From NCBI RefSeq assembly GCF_024519435.1, contig NZ_JALJRZ010000012.1:1-64000 (forward strand): DNA of 64,000 bases, read 5' to 3'. The notes under the pieces were generated by a model that saw only the letters and a program-made list of their open reading frames with translations, had not been told where the DNA came from and searched no databases. The stretch comes from Terrabacter sp. Ter38. Its GTDB lineage: Bacteria > Actinomycetota > Actinomycetes > Actinomycetales > Dermatophilaceae. Below, piece after piece: positions 15,939-23,852 of the stretch. Position 1 is the first letter of the stretch; every line of letters starts with the position of its first letter. The translations under genes were made by a program, and so were the position numbers.

Positions 15939-16814
15939 ATGGACAGTGCCGCCCAGGGAGGGCCCGACCGACGCAGCAAGCGCGACCTGGAGGAGGGGAT
16001 CCAGCGCGACTTCACGCGCAAGATGTCCTACGGCGACTACCTCCGGCTCGACACCCTGCTCAGCGCGCAGCAGCCGCTGAGCGAGCCGCCCCAGCACGAC
16101 GAGCTGCTCTTCATCATCCAGCACCAGACCTCGGAGCTGTGGCTCAAGCTTCTCATCCACGAGCTCCGTTCTGCCAGAAGCCTGCTCAGGGACGACGAGC
16201 TGGCGCCGGCGCTCAAGAGGCTCGCCCGGGTCAAGCACATCCAGCACACGCTGACCGACCAGTGGTCGGTGCTCGCGACCCTGACACCGAGCGAGTACGC
16301 CGAGATCCGGCCCTTTCTCGCCACGAGCTCGGGCTTCCAGTCGGCGCAGTACCGAGAGGTCGAGTTCCTCCTCGGCAACAAGAACGCCGACATGGTGGCG
16401 GTCTTCTCTCACGACGAGGGCGCGCGCTCGGCACTCGACGCGCTGCTGCACGAACCGAGCCTCTACGACGAGTTCCTCGCCTACCTCGCACGACGGGGGT
16501 ATGCCGTCCCGGCAGCCTTGCTCGACCGTGACTGGACCCAGCCCTACCGGCACGACGAGGGGCTCGTCGACGTCTTCGCGGCCGTCTACGCCCAGCCCAA
16601 CGAGCACTGGGGCGTCTACGAGACGTGCGAGGAGCTCGTCGACCTCGAGGACAACTTCCAGCAGTGGCGCTTCCGGCACCTGCAGGTCGTGCAGCGCACG
16701 ATCGGGCAGAAGACCGGCACCGGCGGCTCGACGGGCGTCGACTTCCTGCGGCGCGCTCTCGACCTCACGTTCTTCCCCGAGCTCTACGAGGTGCGCACCC
16801 GCATCGGGGGCTGA
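15939..16814 (+). CDS. kynA: Tryptophan 2,3-dioxygenase
   Basis: A 291-residue heme dioxygenase that opens the indole ring of L-tryptophan to N-formylkynurenine. Family marks: MSYGDYLRLDTLLSAQ, FIIQHQTSELWLKLLIHEL (substrate-side His and Arg region), SSGFQSAQYREVEFLLGNKN, and the heme-iron His in WRFRHLQVVQRTIGQKTGTGG-like context near residue 245. Full length. Kynureninase and formamidase genes are not adjacent, so the rest of the kynurenine path must lie elsewhere. The leaderless start is supported by TAGGAT 7 nt upstream. Confidence 0.95.
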   Translation: MDSAAQGGPDRRSKRDLEEGIQRDFTRKMSYGDYLRLDTLLSAQQPLSEPPQHDELLFIIQHQTSELWLKLLIHELRSARSLLRDDELAPALKRLARVKHIQHTLTDQWSVLATLTPSEYAEIRPFLATSSGFQSAQYREVEFLLGNKNADMVAVFSHDEGARSALDALLHEPSLYDEFLAYLARRGYAVPAALLDRDWTQPYRHDEGLVDVFAAVYAQPNEHWGVYETCEELVDLEDNFQQWRFRHLQVVQRTIGQKTGTGGSTGVDFLRRALDLTFFPELYEVRTRIGG

Positions 16815-16846
16815 CGCCGCGGCGGCGACCCTCGCTCGCGGGCCCG

Positions 16847-17542
16847 TCACCTAGACCCGCTCAACCCACCCCGGCCATCCGTCTCACGGGGCTCCTCGTC
16901 CGTCTCGACGGGGAGCGCGAGTCGGCTGCGGACCCTGAGGGTGCGCGCCTCGCACTGGCAGGGGCACTCGGAGATGCACAGCTCCTCGAAGCAGGCGTCC
17001 AGGCAGTCGCATTCGACGTCGGCCACGGGTGGTGCGTCGACGCGGGGCTGGCGTCCTCGCATCAGCCGACGCCGGAGCGCGAGCGCCGGTTCGGTCGGGT
17101 GGTCGGTCGGGCGTCCACGATGCGGTGTGGCCTCGGCCAGCTCGTCACGCGCGGCGCGATGTCGGAACCAGCCCCGGGCCTCGGGGCGGTCGTAGCGCGG
17201 GAAGGCCCAGCGTTCGAACGGCACCTCGTCGGGCGGGGCGACGTCGAGGTGGGCCGGGAACCGTCGCCCTTGGTTGTCCCGAACGGTGTCGACCGGGACG
17301 GGCAAGACCTCGTTCCCGTCGCCGTCGACGACGGCGAGACGGAGCCCGGCCGTGCTCAGGATCTCCTCGAAGAGCCGAACGGGCGGCACCGCGGCGTTCG
17401 TCTCGTACCGGCCGATCGTGCTCGGGGAGACGCCCACCAGCGCGGCCAGGTCGCGCTGGCTGAGGTCACCCAGCCGTCGGACCCGCACGACGTAGCGCGC
17501 GATCTCGTCTCGTGCCTGCTCATCCGTGGAACCGGTGCTCAT
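16847..17542 (-). CDS. XRE-family regulator with cysteine-rich C-terminus
   Basis: A 231-residue protein. Residues ~15-70 form a helix-turn-helix of the Cro/XRE type (LSQRDLAALVGVSPSTIGRYE). The middle part is rich in Pro/Arg/Asp and ends in DVECDCLDACFEELCISECP followed by CQCE, a stretch of about 23 residues holding seven cysteines. This could bind zinc or an Fe-S cluster, or sense redox (inference). The ATG at 17542 is used because GAGGA is ~9 nt upstream; an in-frame upstream start is possible. It ends 32 bp from the convergent kynA stop. The palindromic repeat cluster lies upstream, possibly near its promoter. Confidence 0.8.
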   Translation of the reverse strand: MSTGSTDEQARDEIARYVVRVRRLGDLSQRDLAALVGVSPSTIGRYETNAAVPPVRLFEEILSTAGLRLAVVDGDGNEVLPVPVDTVRDNQGRRFPAHLDVAPPDEVPFERWAFPRYDRPEARGWFRHRAARDELAEATPHRGRPTDHPTEPALALRRRLMRGRQPRVDAPPVADVECDCLDACFEELCISECPCQCEARTLRVRSRLALPVETDEEPRETDGRGGLSGSR

Positions 17543-17638
17543 GGAGGTGATCCTCAGGGCGCGCACCGACACATCGCGGGTCTGCGCCGTCGCCTGTCCA
17601 CAGGCGGCATCATCACGCCAGGGGGTGTGGACCGACCT

Positions 17639-17670
17639 CTACGTCACTGCCCCGTCCCGCGGAGCACTGA
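17639..17670. repeat. Diverged, inverted copy of a REP-like palindrome
   Basis: Left arm CTACGTCACTGCCCC and right arm GGAGCACTGA match the palindrome at 17790-17826 in reverse orientation, with a changed 7-nt loop. Confidence 0.6.
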
Positions 17671-17714
17671 CCGAGCCAGATCGGAGGGCTTCCGCGCAGG
17701 CCCGCCCTCAGCGG

Positions 17715-17901
17715 GTGCGTCACTGCTCCGTCAGGTGGGGCAGTGACGTAGCCGTGGAGGTGGGCTCCTGGGGGGGAGGTGTCCGCTCGCTACGTCAGTG
17801 CTCCGTCAGGTGGGGCAGTGACGTAGCCGTGGGGGTGGGCTCCTGGGGGCGAGGGGTCCCCACGCTACGTCTGTGCTCCGTCAGGTGGGGCAGTGACGTG
17901 G
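17715..17901. repeat. Three tandem REP-like palindromes with 75-bp period
   Basis: Palindromes at 17715-17751, 17790-17826 and 17865-17901 share a 7-nt loop (gtcaggt) and ~15-bp arms (CTACGTCAGTGCTCC with GGGGCAGTGACGTAG, one mismatch and one G-T pair). The ~38-bp spacers are also nearly identical, so the unit is a 75-bp tandem repeat present about 2.5 times. The cluster fills most of the 379-bp gap between the XRE gene and the sufE-like gene. No gene is supported here. Confidence 0.85.
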
Positions 17902-17921
17902 CGAACGACGGGTTCGGGTGC

Positions 17922-18377
17922 TCAGGCGGCGGTCTTGGCGCGGACCTGGCGTTTGATGCGGCCGAGCATGGCCACCATGCCGCGCATGCGCAGGGGTGAC
18001 ACGGCCTCGGCGAGACCGAAGCGCATCGGGGCGTCGTCGGGGACGGCCAGCACCTCGGCGGCCGAGAGGCCGTCGAGGCCCTCGTGCAGGATGCCGGCGA
18101 AGCCGCGGGTAGTCGGGGCCTCGGCAGGTGCGTCGAAGAAGAGGCTGACGAGCCGGTCCTCGAGGGAGGTGCCGTCGGCGACCTCGACGGTGAGGAAGAG
18201 CGGCGACTGGCACTCGTCGACCCGCTCGAGCTGGTCGAGGTGACCGGCATACCGCTCGGGCAGACCCGGCAGCTCGTCGCTGAACTCGAGCAGCAGCTGC
18301 AGCTTGAGGTCGTTGCTCGCCGAGCGGAAGTCCTCGGCGATCTCGGCCAGGGAGGTCGGTAGCGGGGTGTCACTCAC
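17922..18377 (-). CDS. SufE-family sulfur acceptor protein
   Basis: A 151-residue SufE-like protein. SufE takes persulfide sulfur from a cysteine desulfurase for Fe-S cluster assembly; the acceptor cysteine is in VDECQSPLFL (about residue 55). The rest, including TTRGFAGILHEGLDG and the C-terminal SPLRMRGMVAMLGRIKRQV helix, fits the family. It starts 25 bp after the sulfurtransferase stop, as in the mycobacterial sseA-Rv3284 pair, suggesting a two-gene sulfur-transfer operon. Confidence 0.92.
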   Translation of the reverse strand: MSDTPLPTSLAEIAEDFRSASNDLKLQLLLEFSDELPGLPERYAGHLDQLERVDECQSPLFLTVEVADGTSLEDRLVSLFFDAPAEAPTTRGFAGILHEGLDGLSAAEVLAVPDDAPMRFGLAEAVSPLRMRGMVAMLGRIKRQVRAKTAA

Positions 18378-18402
18378 GAGAGGCTCCTGTCTCGCGTCGG
18401 GG

Positions 18403-19281
18403 TCACTTCTCGATCGGCACGCGCACGGCGTTGCCCCACTCGGTCCACGATCCGTCGTAGTTGCGCACGGCCTCGAAGCCGAGCAGGTGCGTCAGCACGA
18501 ACCACGTGTGCGACGAGCGCTCGCCGATGCGGCAGTACGCGACGACGTCGTCGGACGGCGTCAGGCCCTGCTCCTCGAGGTAGATCGCCTCGAGGTCCTC
18601 GCGCGACTTGAACGAGCCGTCCTCGGCCGCAGCGCGGGCCCACGGCACCGACTTCGCGCCGGGGATGTGTCCGCCGCGCATCGCCCCCTCCTGGGGGTAG
18701 TCGGGCATGTGGAGCAGCTCACCGGAGTACTCGCCGGGGGAGCGGACGTCGACGAGCGGCTTGCCGAGGTGCGCGAGCACCTCGTCCTTGAAGGCGCGGA
18801 TCGGAGCGTCGTCACGCTCGGCGACGGGGTAGTCCACGGCTGTCGGCGCCGTGACGTCACGCGTCAGCTCACGGCCCTCGGCGACCCACTTCGCGCGGCC
18901 ACCGTCCAGCAGCCGGACGTCCTCGTGGCCGAAGAGGCTGAAGACCCAGAGGGCGTAGGCCGCCCACCAGTTGCTCTTGTCGCCGTAGATGACGACGGTC
19001 GTGCCGCGGCTGATGCCGCGCTGACCCATCACCTCGGCGAACCGGGCGCCGTCGACGTAGTCGCGCGCCACCGGGTCGTTGAGGTCGACGTGCCAGTCGA
19101 TCTTGAGCGCTCCCGGGATGTGGCCGGTCTCGTAGAGCAGCACGTCCTCGTCGGACTCGAGCAGCACGATGCCGTCCGGGCCGCCGATGCTGCCGGCCGA
19201 GACCTGCGCCGCGAGCCACTCGGTCGTGACGAGTCGCTCGGGGTGGGCGTAGGCGGAGATCTTCGTGTCTTCAGCGCTCAT
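18403..19281 (-). CDS. sseA: Thiosulfate sulfurtransferase (two-domain rhodanese)
   Basis: A 292-residue tandem rhodanese. The N-terminal domain (to about residue 135) is inactive, while the C-terminal domain carries the active-site cysteine in [18 protein letters not shown] (about residue 235). [10 protein letters not shown] marks the start of the second domain. It would transfer sulfane sulfur to thiol acceptors and lies upstream of the SufE-like gene. The ATG at 19281 has CACGAT 6 nt upstream, a weaker -10 of the leaderless kind also seen before the S66 peptidase gene. Confidence 0.93.
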   Translation of the reverse strand: MSAEDTKISAYAHPERLVTTEWLAAQVSAGSIGGPDGIVLLESDEDVLLYETGHIPGALKIDWHVDLNDPVARDYVDGARFAEVMGQRGISRGTTVVIYGDKSNWWAAYALWVFSLFGHEDVRLLDGGRAKWVAEGRELTRDVTAPTAVDYPVAERDDAPIRAFKDEVLAHLGKPLVDVRSPGEYSGELLHMPDYPQEGAMRGGHIPGAKSVPWARAAAEDGSFKSREDLEAIYLEEQGLTPSDDVVAYCRIGERSSHTWFVLTHLLGFEAVRNYDGSWTEWGNAVRVPIEK

Positions 19282-19312
19282 GGTCCCATCGTGTCACGCG
19301 GGCTCCGGCCAC

Positions 19313-19735
19313 TCACACGTGGTCGAGGCGCCCGAGGTCGTCGCGGCACCGGCGCTCGAACTCGCCCAGCTCGGCGATGGCGTCCTGCACGTCCCGTAGC
19401 CGCTGCTCGAGGTCGGCGCGGCGCTCGTCGATCTGGTCCAGGACGTACTCGAGCTGGGTGCGACGGCCGCGCGGGGCGTCGAAGAGGTCGATGATCGTGC
19501 GGATCTCCTCGAGCGGGAAACCGAGCCGCTTGCCGCGCAGGATCAGGCCGAGACGCGTGCGGTCGCGGCGGTGGTAGACGCGCTGCGTGCCACGACGCTC
19601 GGGGGAGATGAGCCCGAGGTCCTCGTAGTGGCGCACCGTCCGGTGGGTGACGTCGAACGCCCCGGCCACCTGGGCGATGGTCCACGTCTCCCCGGTCCGC
19701 GAGGACCGGTGCATGGTCGAGGTGTCACTTGTCAT
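19313..19735 (-). CDS. MerR-family regulator (LiuR-like)
   Basis: A 140-residue MerR protein: winged helix-turn-helix at residues ~18-85 (WTIAQVAGAFDVTHRTVRHYEDLGLISPERRGTQR is split here only by its length), then a long coiled-coil dimerisation helix (LEYVLDQIDERRADLEQRL). It has no metal-binding cysteines at the C-terminus, so it is an organic-ligand type, as in LiuR regulators of acyl-CoA catabolism. It is divergent from the acyl-CoA dehydrogenase/carboxylase operon, with an operator-like palindrome between, and probably controls both. The start could be ATG 19735 or ATG 19714. Confidence 0.9.
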   Translation of the reverse strand: MTSDTSTMHRSSRTGETWTIAQVAGAFDVTHRTVRHYEDLGLISPERRGTQRVYHRRDRTRLGLILRGKRLGFPLEEIRTIIDLFDAPRGRRTQLEYVLDQIDERRADLEQRLRDVQDAIAELGEFERRCRDDLGRLDHV

Positions 19736-19771
19736 GGGGTCGATAGTGCTTTACGTTTACGTCAACGTCAA
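19736..19771. promoter_or_regulatory. LiuR-type operator and divergent promoter
   Basis: TTTACGTTTACGTCAA (19750-19765) fits the palindromic LiuR-box shape TTTACGTnnACGTAAA with one changed base. On the minus strand TTGACG, 17 bp, CACTAT then 7 nt to the ATG at 19735 would form the merR promoter, so the box overlaps it. A second offset half-site ACGTCAA follows at 19765-19771. Confidence 0.6.
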
Positions 19772-19820
19772 GCACGCGTCACGAGCGCGTGATGGCCGCC
19801 ACCCCTTCAGGAGAACAGCG

Positions 19821-20999
19821 ATGTTCGAGCTCAGCCAGGACCACGAGGACTTCCGGATGGTCGTCCGCGACTTCGCCGAGAAGGAGGTCGCGCCTCACAT
19901 CGCCAAGTGGGACGCCGCCGCGCACTTCCCGACCGACCTCGTGCCGAAGATGGGCGACCTCGGGCTGTTCGGCCTCGTCGTGCCGGAGGAGTACGGCGGC
20001 GCGGGCGAGTCCGGCGACTTCACGAGCCTCTGCGTCGCCATCGAGGAGCTCGGCCGTGTCGACCAGTCGATCGGCATCACGCTGTCGGCGGGCGTGGGCC
20101 TCGGCATCAACCCGATCCTCACCTACGGCACCGAGGAGCAGAAGCAGCGCTTCCTGCCCGACCTCGTCGCCGGCCGCGCCCTCGCCGGCTTCGGCCTCAC
20201 CGAGCCCGAGGCCGGCTCCGACGCCGGTGCGACCCGTACGCGAGCCGTCCGCGACGGCGACGAGTGGGTCGTCAACGGCGCCAAGGCCTTCATCACGAAC
20301 TCCGGCACCGACATCACGTCCGTCGTCACCGTGACCGCACGCACGGGCACGAACGAGGACGGGTCGCCGCAGATCTCGGCGATCATGGTGCCCGCCGGCA
20401 CCCGGGGTTTCGTCGTCGAGCCGGCGTACCACAAGCTCGGGTGGCACGTCTCGGACACCCACGGCCTCACGTTCGAGGACTGCCACGTCCCTGCCGACCA
20501 CCTCCTCGGCGAGGAGGGGGAGGGTTTCAAGCAGTTCCTCAAGACCCTCGACGACGGCCGCATCGCCATCTCGGCGCTCGCCGTCGGGTGCGCACAGGCC
20601 TGTCTCGAGCTCGCCACCGACTACGCGAAGACCCGTGTCGCCTTCGGCCGCCCGATCGGTGTCAACCAGGGCGTCTCCTTCCAGCTCGCCGATCTCGCGG
20701 TCATGGTCGAGGGCGCCCGGCTGCTCACCTACAAGGCGGCCTGGCTCAAGGATGAGCTCCACGCCGGCAAGCGCTCCGTCAAGGAGGTCAAGCAGGCTGC
20801 CGCCATCGCCAAGCTCTACTCGACCGAGGCCGCCGTCACGGCCACCCGGATCGCGACGCAGGTCTTCGGCGGCAACGGCTTCATGGAGGAGTACCCCGTG
20901 GCCCGCTTCTACCGCGACGCCAAGATCCTCGAGATCGGCGAGGGCACGTCCGAGGTCCAGCGCATGCTCATCGCCCGGGGGATGGGGCTGCCGGCATGA
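19821..20999 (+). CDS. Acyl-CoA dehydrogenase
   Basis: A 392-residue FAD acyl-CoA dehydrogenase. Seen: FGLTEPEAGSDAGATRTRA (FAD/substrate signature), NGAKAFITN, FGRPIGVNQGVSFQLAD, QVFGGNGFMEEYPVARFYRDAKI and the catalytic glutamate in IGEGTSEVQRMLI. The Glu sits at the short/medium-chain position, not in the isovaleryl-CoA style. AGGAGA precedes the ATG. The stop overlaps the carboxylase gene by 4 nt (ATGA), so one transcript makes a dehydrogenase-carboxylase pair, a pairing typical of branched-chain or odd-chain acyl-CoA breakdown. Probably controlled by the divergent MerR regulator. Confidence 0.93.
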   Translation: MFELSQDHEDFRMVVRDFAEKEVAPHIAKWDAAAHFPTDLVPKMGDLGLFGLVVPEEYGGAGESGDFTSLCVAIEELGRVDQSIGITLSAGVGLGINPILTYGTEEQKQRFLPDLVAGRALAGFGLTEPEAGSDAGATRTRAVRDGDEWVVNGAKAFITNSGTDITSVVTVTARTGTNEDGSPQISAIMVPAGTRGFVVEPAYHKLGWHVSDTHGLTFEDCHVPADHLLGEEGEGFKQFLKTLDDGRIAISALAVGCAQACLELATDYAKTRVAFGRPIGVNQGVSFQLADLAVMVEGARLLTYKAAWLKDELHAGKRSVKEVKQAAAIAKLYSTEAAVTATRIATQVFGGNGFMEEYPVARFYRDAKILEIGEGTSEVQRMLIARGMGLPA

Positions 21000-22591
21000 C
21001 CGAGACCGCACCGAGCCCCACCTCCGGCGCCACGTCGAGCCCCGACCCGCACGCCGACCCGCGCGTCGCCGACGTCCGGGCCCGTCTGGCGGCCGCCCAC
21101 ACGGCGTCGGCCAGCGCGCCGGAGAAGGCCCAGGCCAAGCTCGATGCGCAGGGCAAGATCTACGTCCGCGACCGCATCGCCCTGCTCTTCGACGAGGGCT
21201 CGTTCGTGGAGGACGGCCGCTACGCCAACGCGCTGCAACCGGGTCTCCCGGCCGACGGCGTCGTCACGGGACGCGGCACCGTCGACGGACGACCGGCGAT
21301 CGTCATCGCCAACGACCCGACGGTCAAGGCCGGATCCTGGGGCGCACGGACCGTCGAGAAGATCGTCCGCGCCACCGAGATGGCACTGCGCGAGGAGCTG
21401 CCGGTCTTCTGGTTCGTCGACTCAGCGGGCGCCCGGATCACCGACCAGGTCGAGATGTTTCCCGGCCGCCGCGGCGCCGGGCGCATCTTCCACAACCAGG
21501 TGGCGCTCTCGGGCAAGGTGCCCCAGATCTGCTGCCTCTTCGGTCCGAGTGCCGCAGGTGGCGCCTACATCCCCAGCTTCTGCGACCTCATCATCATGGT
21601 CGAGGGCAATGCGTCGATGTACCTCGGCAGCCCGCGCATGGCCGAGATGGTCGTCGGCGAGAAGGTCTCCCTCGAGGAGATGGGCGGCGCCCGGATGCAC
21701 TGCACGGTCTCCGGTGTGGGTGACCTGCTAGCCCACGACGACGCCGAGGCCATCGAGCTGGCCAAGCTCTACTTCTCCTACGTCCCCGGCAGCTGGCGCG
21801 ACCACCCGCCCACGTATGCCGCTGAGGAGCCCGCGACGCCGCTGACCCGCGCGACCGTGCCCGAGCGGGAGTCGGTGCCGTTCGACGTCCACGAGGTGAT
21901 CGACGGGCTCGTCGACGACGACTCCTTCTTCGAGCTCAAGCCCCTCTGGGCCGGCGAGCTCGTCATCGGCTTCGGCCGTCTCGAGGGACAGACCGTCGGC
22001 ATCGTCGCCAACAACTCGATGGTCAAGGGCGGCGTGCTCTTCACCGACAGCGCCGACAAGGCCGCGCGTTTCATCTGGCTGTGCGACGCCTTCAACATCC
22101 CGCTCGTCTACCTCGCCGACGTCCCCGGCTTCATGATCGGCTCCGACGTCGAGCGCGGCGGCATCATCCGCCACGGCGCCAAGATGGTCAGCGCCGTCTC
22201 GTCCGCGACCGTGCCGCAGTTCTGCGTCGTCGTCCGCAAGGCCTACGGCGCAGGGCTCTACGCCATGGGTGGACCCGGTTTCGGACCGGACGCGACGATC
22301 GCGCTCCCGACCGCGCGCATCGCGGTGATGGGGCCGGAGGCTGCCGTCAACGCCGTCTACGCGAACAAGATCGCCGAGATCGCCGACCCGGACGAACAGG
22401 CACGATTCGTGGCAGACCGCCGCCGGGAGTACGAAGAGGACGTCGACATCGAGCGTCTCGCGGCCGATCTGGTCCTCGACTCCATCATCGAGGCGGACGA
22501 GCTGCGCTCGGACCTCGTGCACCGACTGGCTTATGCTTCCCGGCGTGACCGTCACTTCAGCGAGCGCCGACGCTCCGTCCCGCCGGTCTGA
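20996..22591 (+). CDS. Acyl-CoA carboxylase beta subunit (carboxyltransferase)
   Basis: A 531-residue biotin-dependent carboxyltransferase with the two crotonase-like domains of AccD/MccB/PccB proteins: FVDSAGARITDQVEMFPGRR and LFGPSAAGGAYIPSFCDL (N domain acyl-CoA oxyanion region), and VYLADVPGFMIGSDVERGGIIRHG and KAYGAGLYAMGGPGFGPD (C domain). It lacks its own alpha subunit nearby and may use the AccA3-type subunit at 12.6-14.4 kb. The substrate (propionyl-, methylcrotonyl- or another acyl-CoA) cannot be fixed by eye. Its last 47 bp overlap the start of the next gene. Confidence 0.9.
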   Translation: MTETAPSPTSGATSSPDPHADPRVADVRARLAAAHTASASAPEKAQAKLDAQGKIYVRDRIALLFDEGSFVEDGRYANALQPGLPADGVVTGRGTVDGRPAIVIANDPTVKAGSWGARTVEKIVRATEMALREELPVFWFVDSAGARITDQVEMFPGRRGAGRIFHNQVALSGKVPQICCLFGPSAAGGAYIPSFCDLIIMVEGNASMYLGSPRMAEMVVGEKVSLEEMGGARMHCTVSGVGDLLAHDDAEAIELAKLYFSYVPGSWRDHPPTYAAEEPATPLTRATVPERESVPFDVHEVIDGLVDDDSFFELKPLWAGELVIGFGRLEGQTVGIVANNSMVKGGVLFTDSADKAARFIWLCDAFNIPLVYLADVPGFMIGSDVERGGIIRHGAKMVSAVSSATVPQFCVVVRKAYGAGLYAMGGPGFGPDATIALPTARIAVMGPEAAVNAVYANKIAEIADPDEQARFVADRRREYEEDVDIERLAADLVLDSIIEADELRSDLVHRLAYASRRDRHFSERRRSVPPV

Positions 22592-23852
22592 ACCGCGCCT
22601 CGGTCACAGGCTCGAGCACCCCGACCGGGACCTCGAGCGGAATCAATCGTTCTGGCGCCGCTTCCCGGTCTGGTTCCCGTTCGCGGTCTTCGCGATCTCG
22701 CGTCTCTTCGTCTGGGTCTCCGCGACCTACCTCTCGCGCTACCAGATCCCGCTGCCCATCGGCACGGCCAACATCCGCATCTTCTACCCCTCGCCCGCGG
22801 ACCCCGGCTACGCGGCGGTCATGACGGGCTGGGACGGCCAGTGGTACCGCGTCATCGCCGAGCAGGGCTACCCCGCGGTGCTGCCCCGGGTCGGCTGGGG
22901 CGGCATCGACATGAACCCGTGGGCCTTCTTCCCGGTGTTCCCGATGACGGCCGGGCTCATCATGAAGGTCACCGGCCTGTCCTTCGCCGTCGTCGCGCCG
23001 ACGCTCTCGATCGTCATCGGCTTCGCCGCCATGCACGTGCTCTTCAAGCTCGTCGACCAGGCCGTGGGTCGCTGGGAGGCGATCGTCGCCGTCGTCGCCA
23101 CGTGCTTCTTCATCGCGTCGCCGGCCTTCTCCGCCTCGTACACCGAGTCGACGGCCCTGCTGGGGGTCGTCACCGTCCTGTGGCTGCTCCGCAAGCGGCA
23201 GTACGGGTGGGTGGCTCTGGCGCTCCTCGTCCTGTCCCTGAGCCGCAACGTCGTCATCGCGATGGTGCCCGTCATCATCGCCCACGCGGTCGTCCGCTGG
23301 CGCCAGGGTGACGAGGGCGAGCACCCCGTGCGCCTGCGCGTCGGGTTGGCGGCGCTCGCGGCATACGCCGGGGCCTTGACATTCCTGTGGCCGACGATCG
23401 TCACGATCGCGACCGACACACCCAACGCGTACAACGACACGATGCTCGCCTGGAACATCGAGACGAAGATCAAGCTCTACCTCTGGTGGAACCTGCTCTA
23501 CGACTACTGGGGGGTCGTCGGGCAGGTCGCGGGCGTGATCGGCATCGCGGGGTTCACGTGGTTCATGCTGACGAAGAACGCGTGGCGCTGGGGCCCTGAG
23601 ATCTGGGGCTGGGCCGGCGCCTACCCGGCCTACATCATCCTCGTGACGAGCACGACGCCCAGCCGGGTGCGCTACGCACTGCTGGCCTTCCCGATGACGC
23701 TCATCATCGCGTGGTTCCTCAAGCTGCGCTGGTGGCGACGCTATCGATACTGGCTTCTCGGGCTCATCGTCGTCATCGGCGCCGCCCAGATGTGGTGGTG
23801 GACCGAGCACTACCTCGTCATCGAGAACCTCACCGACGACCTCTACCCCTGA
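22545..23852 (+). CDS. GT-C mannosyltransferase, PIG-V-like membrane protein
   Basis: A 435-residue polytopic membrane protein with roughly 9-10 hydrophobic segments. The first loop has GWDGQWYRVIAEQGYP, the WDxxWY signature of bacterial PIG-V-like GT-C mannosyltransferases that use polyprenyl-phosphate mannose outside the membrane. The GTG at 22545 lies inside the carboxylase gene, in another frame, and has TATGCT 7 nt upstream, so it may have its own leaderless promoter. It overlaps the convergent maf gene by 10 bp. Acceptor glycan unknown. Confidence 0.8.
   Translation: MTVTSASADAPSRRSEPRLGHRLEHPDRDLERNQSFWRRFPVWFPFAVFAISRLFVWVSATYLSRYQIPLPIGTANIRIFYPSPADPGYAAVMTGWDGQWYRVIAEQGYPAVLPRVGWGGIDMNPWAFFPVFPMTAGLIMKVTGLSFAVVAPTLSIVIGFAAMHVLFKLVDQAVGRWEAIVAVVATCFFIASPAFSASYTESTALLGVVTVLWLLRKRQYGWVALALLVLSLSRNVVIAMVPVIIAHAVVRWRQGDEGEHPVRLRVGLAALAAYAGALTFLWPTIVTIATDTPNAYNDTMLAWNIETKIKLYLWWNLLYDYWGVVGQVAGVIGIAGFTWFMLTKNAWRWGPEIWGWAGAYPAYIILVTSTTPSRVRYALLAFPMTLIIAWFLKLRWWRRYRYWLLGLIVVIGAAQMWWWTEHYLVIENLTDDLYP

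Noticed and set aside
17639-17901. CRISPR array
   Set aside because: The repeats are strongly palindromic, but the spacers between them are nearly identical and only three copies exist; no cas genes are near.
17526-17999. Plus-strand open frame with three 25-residue repeats (CSVRWGSDVAV type)
   Set aside because: The 75-bp DNA repeat happens to be a multiple of three. The frame has poor third-position GC, overlaps the sufE gene antisense, and has no ribosome-binding site. The palindromes explain the repeats.
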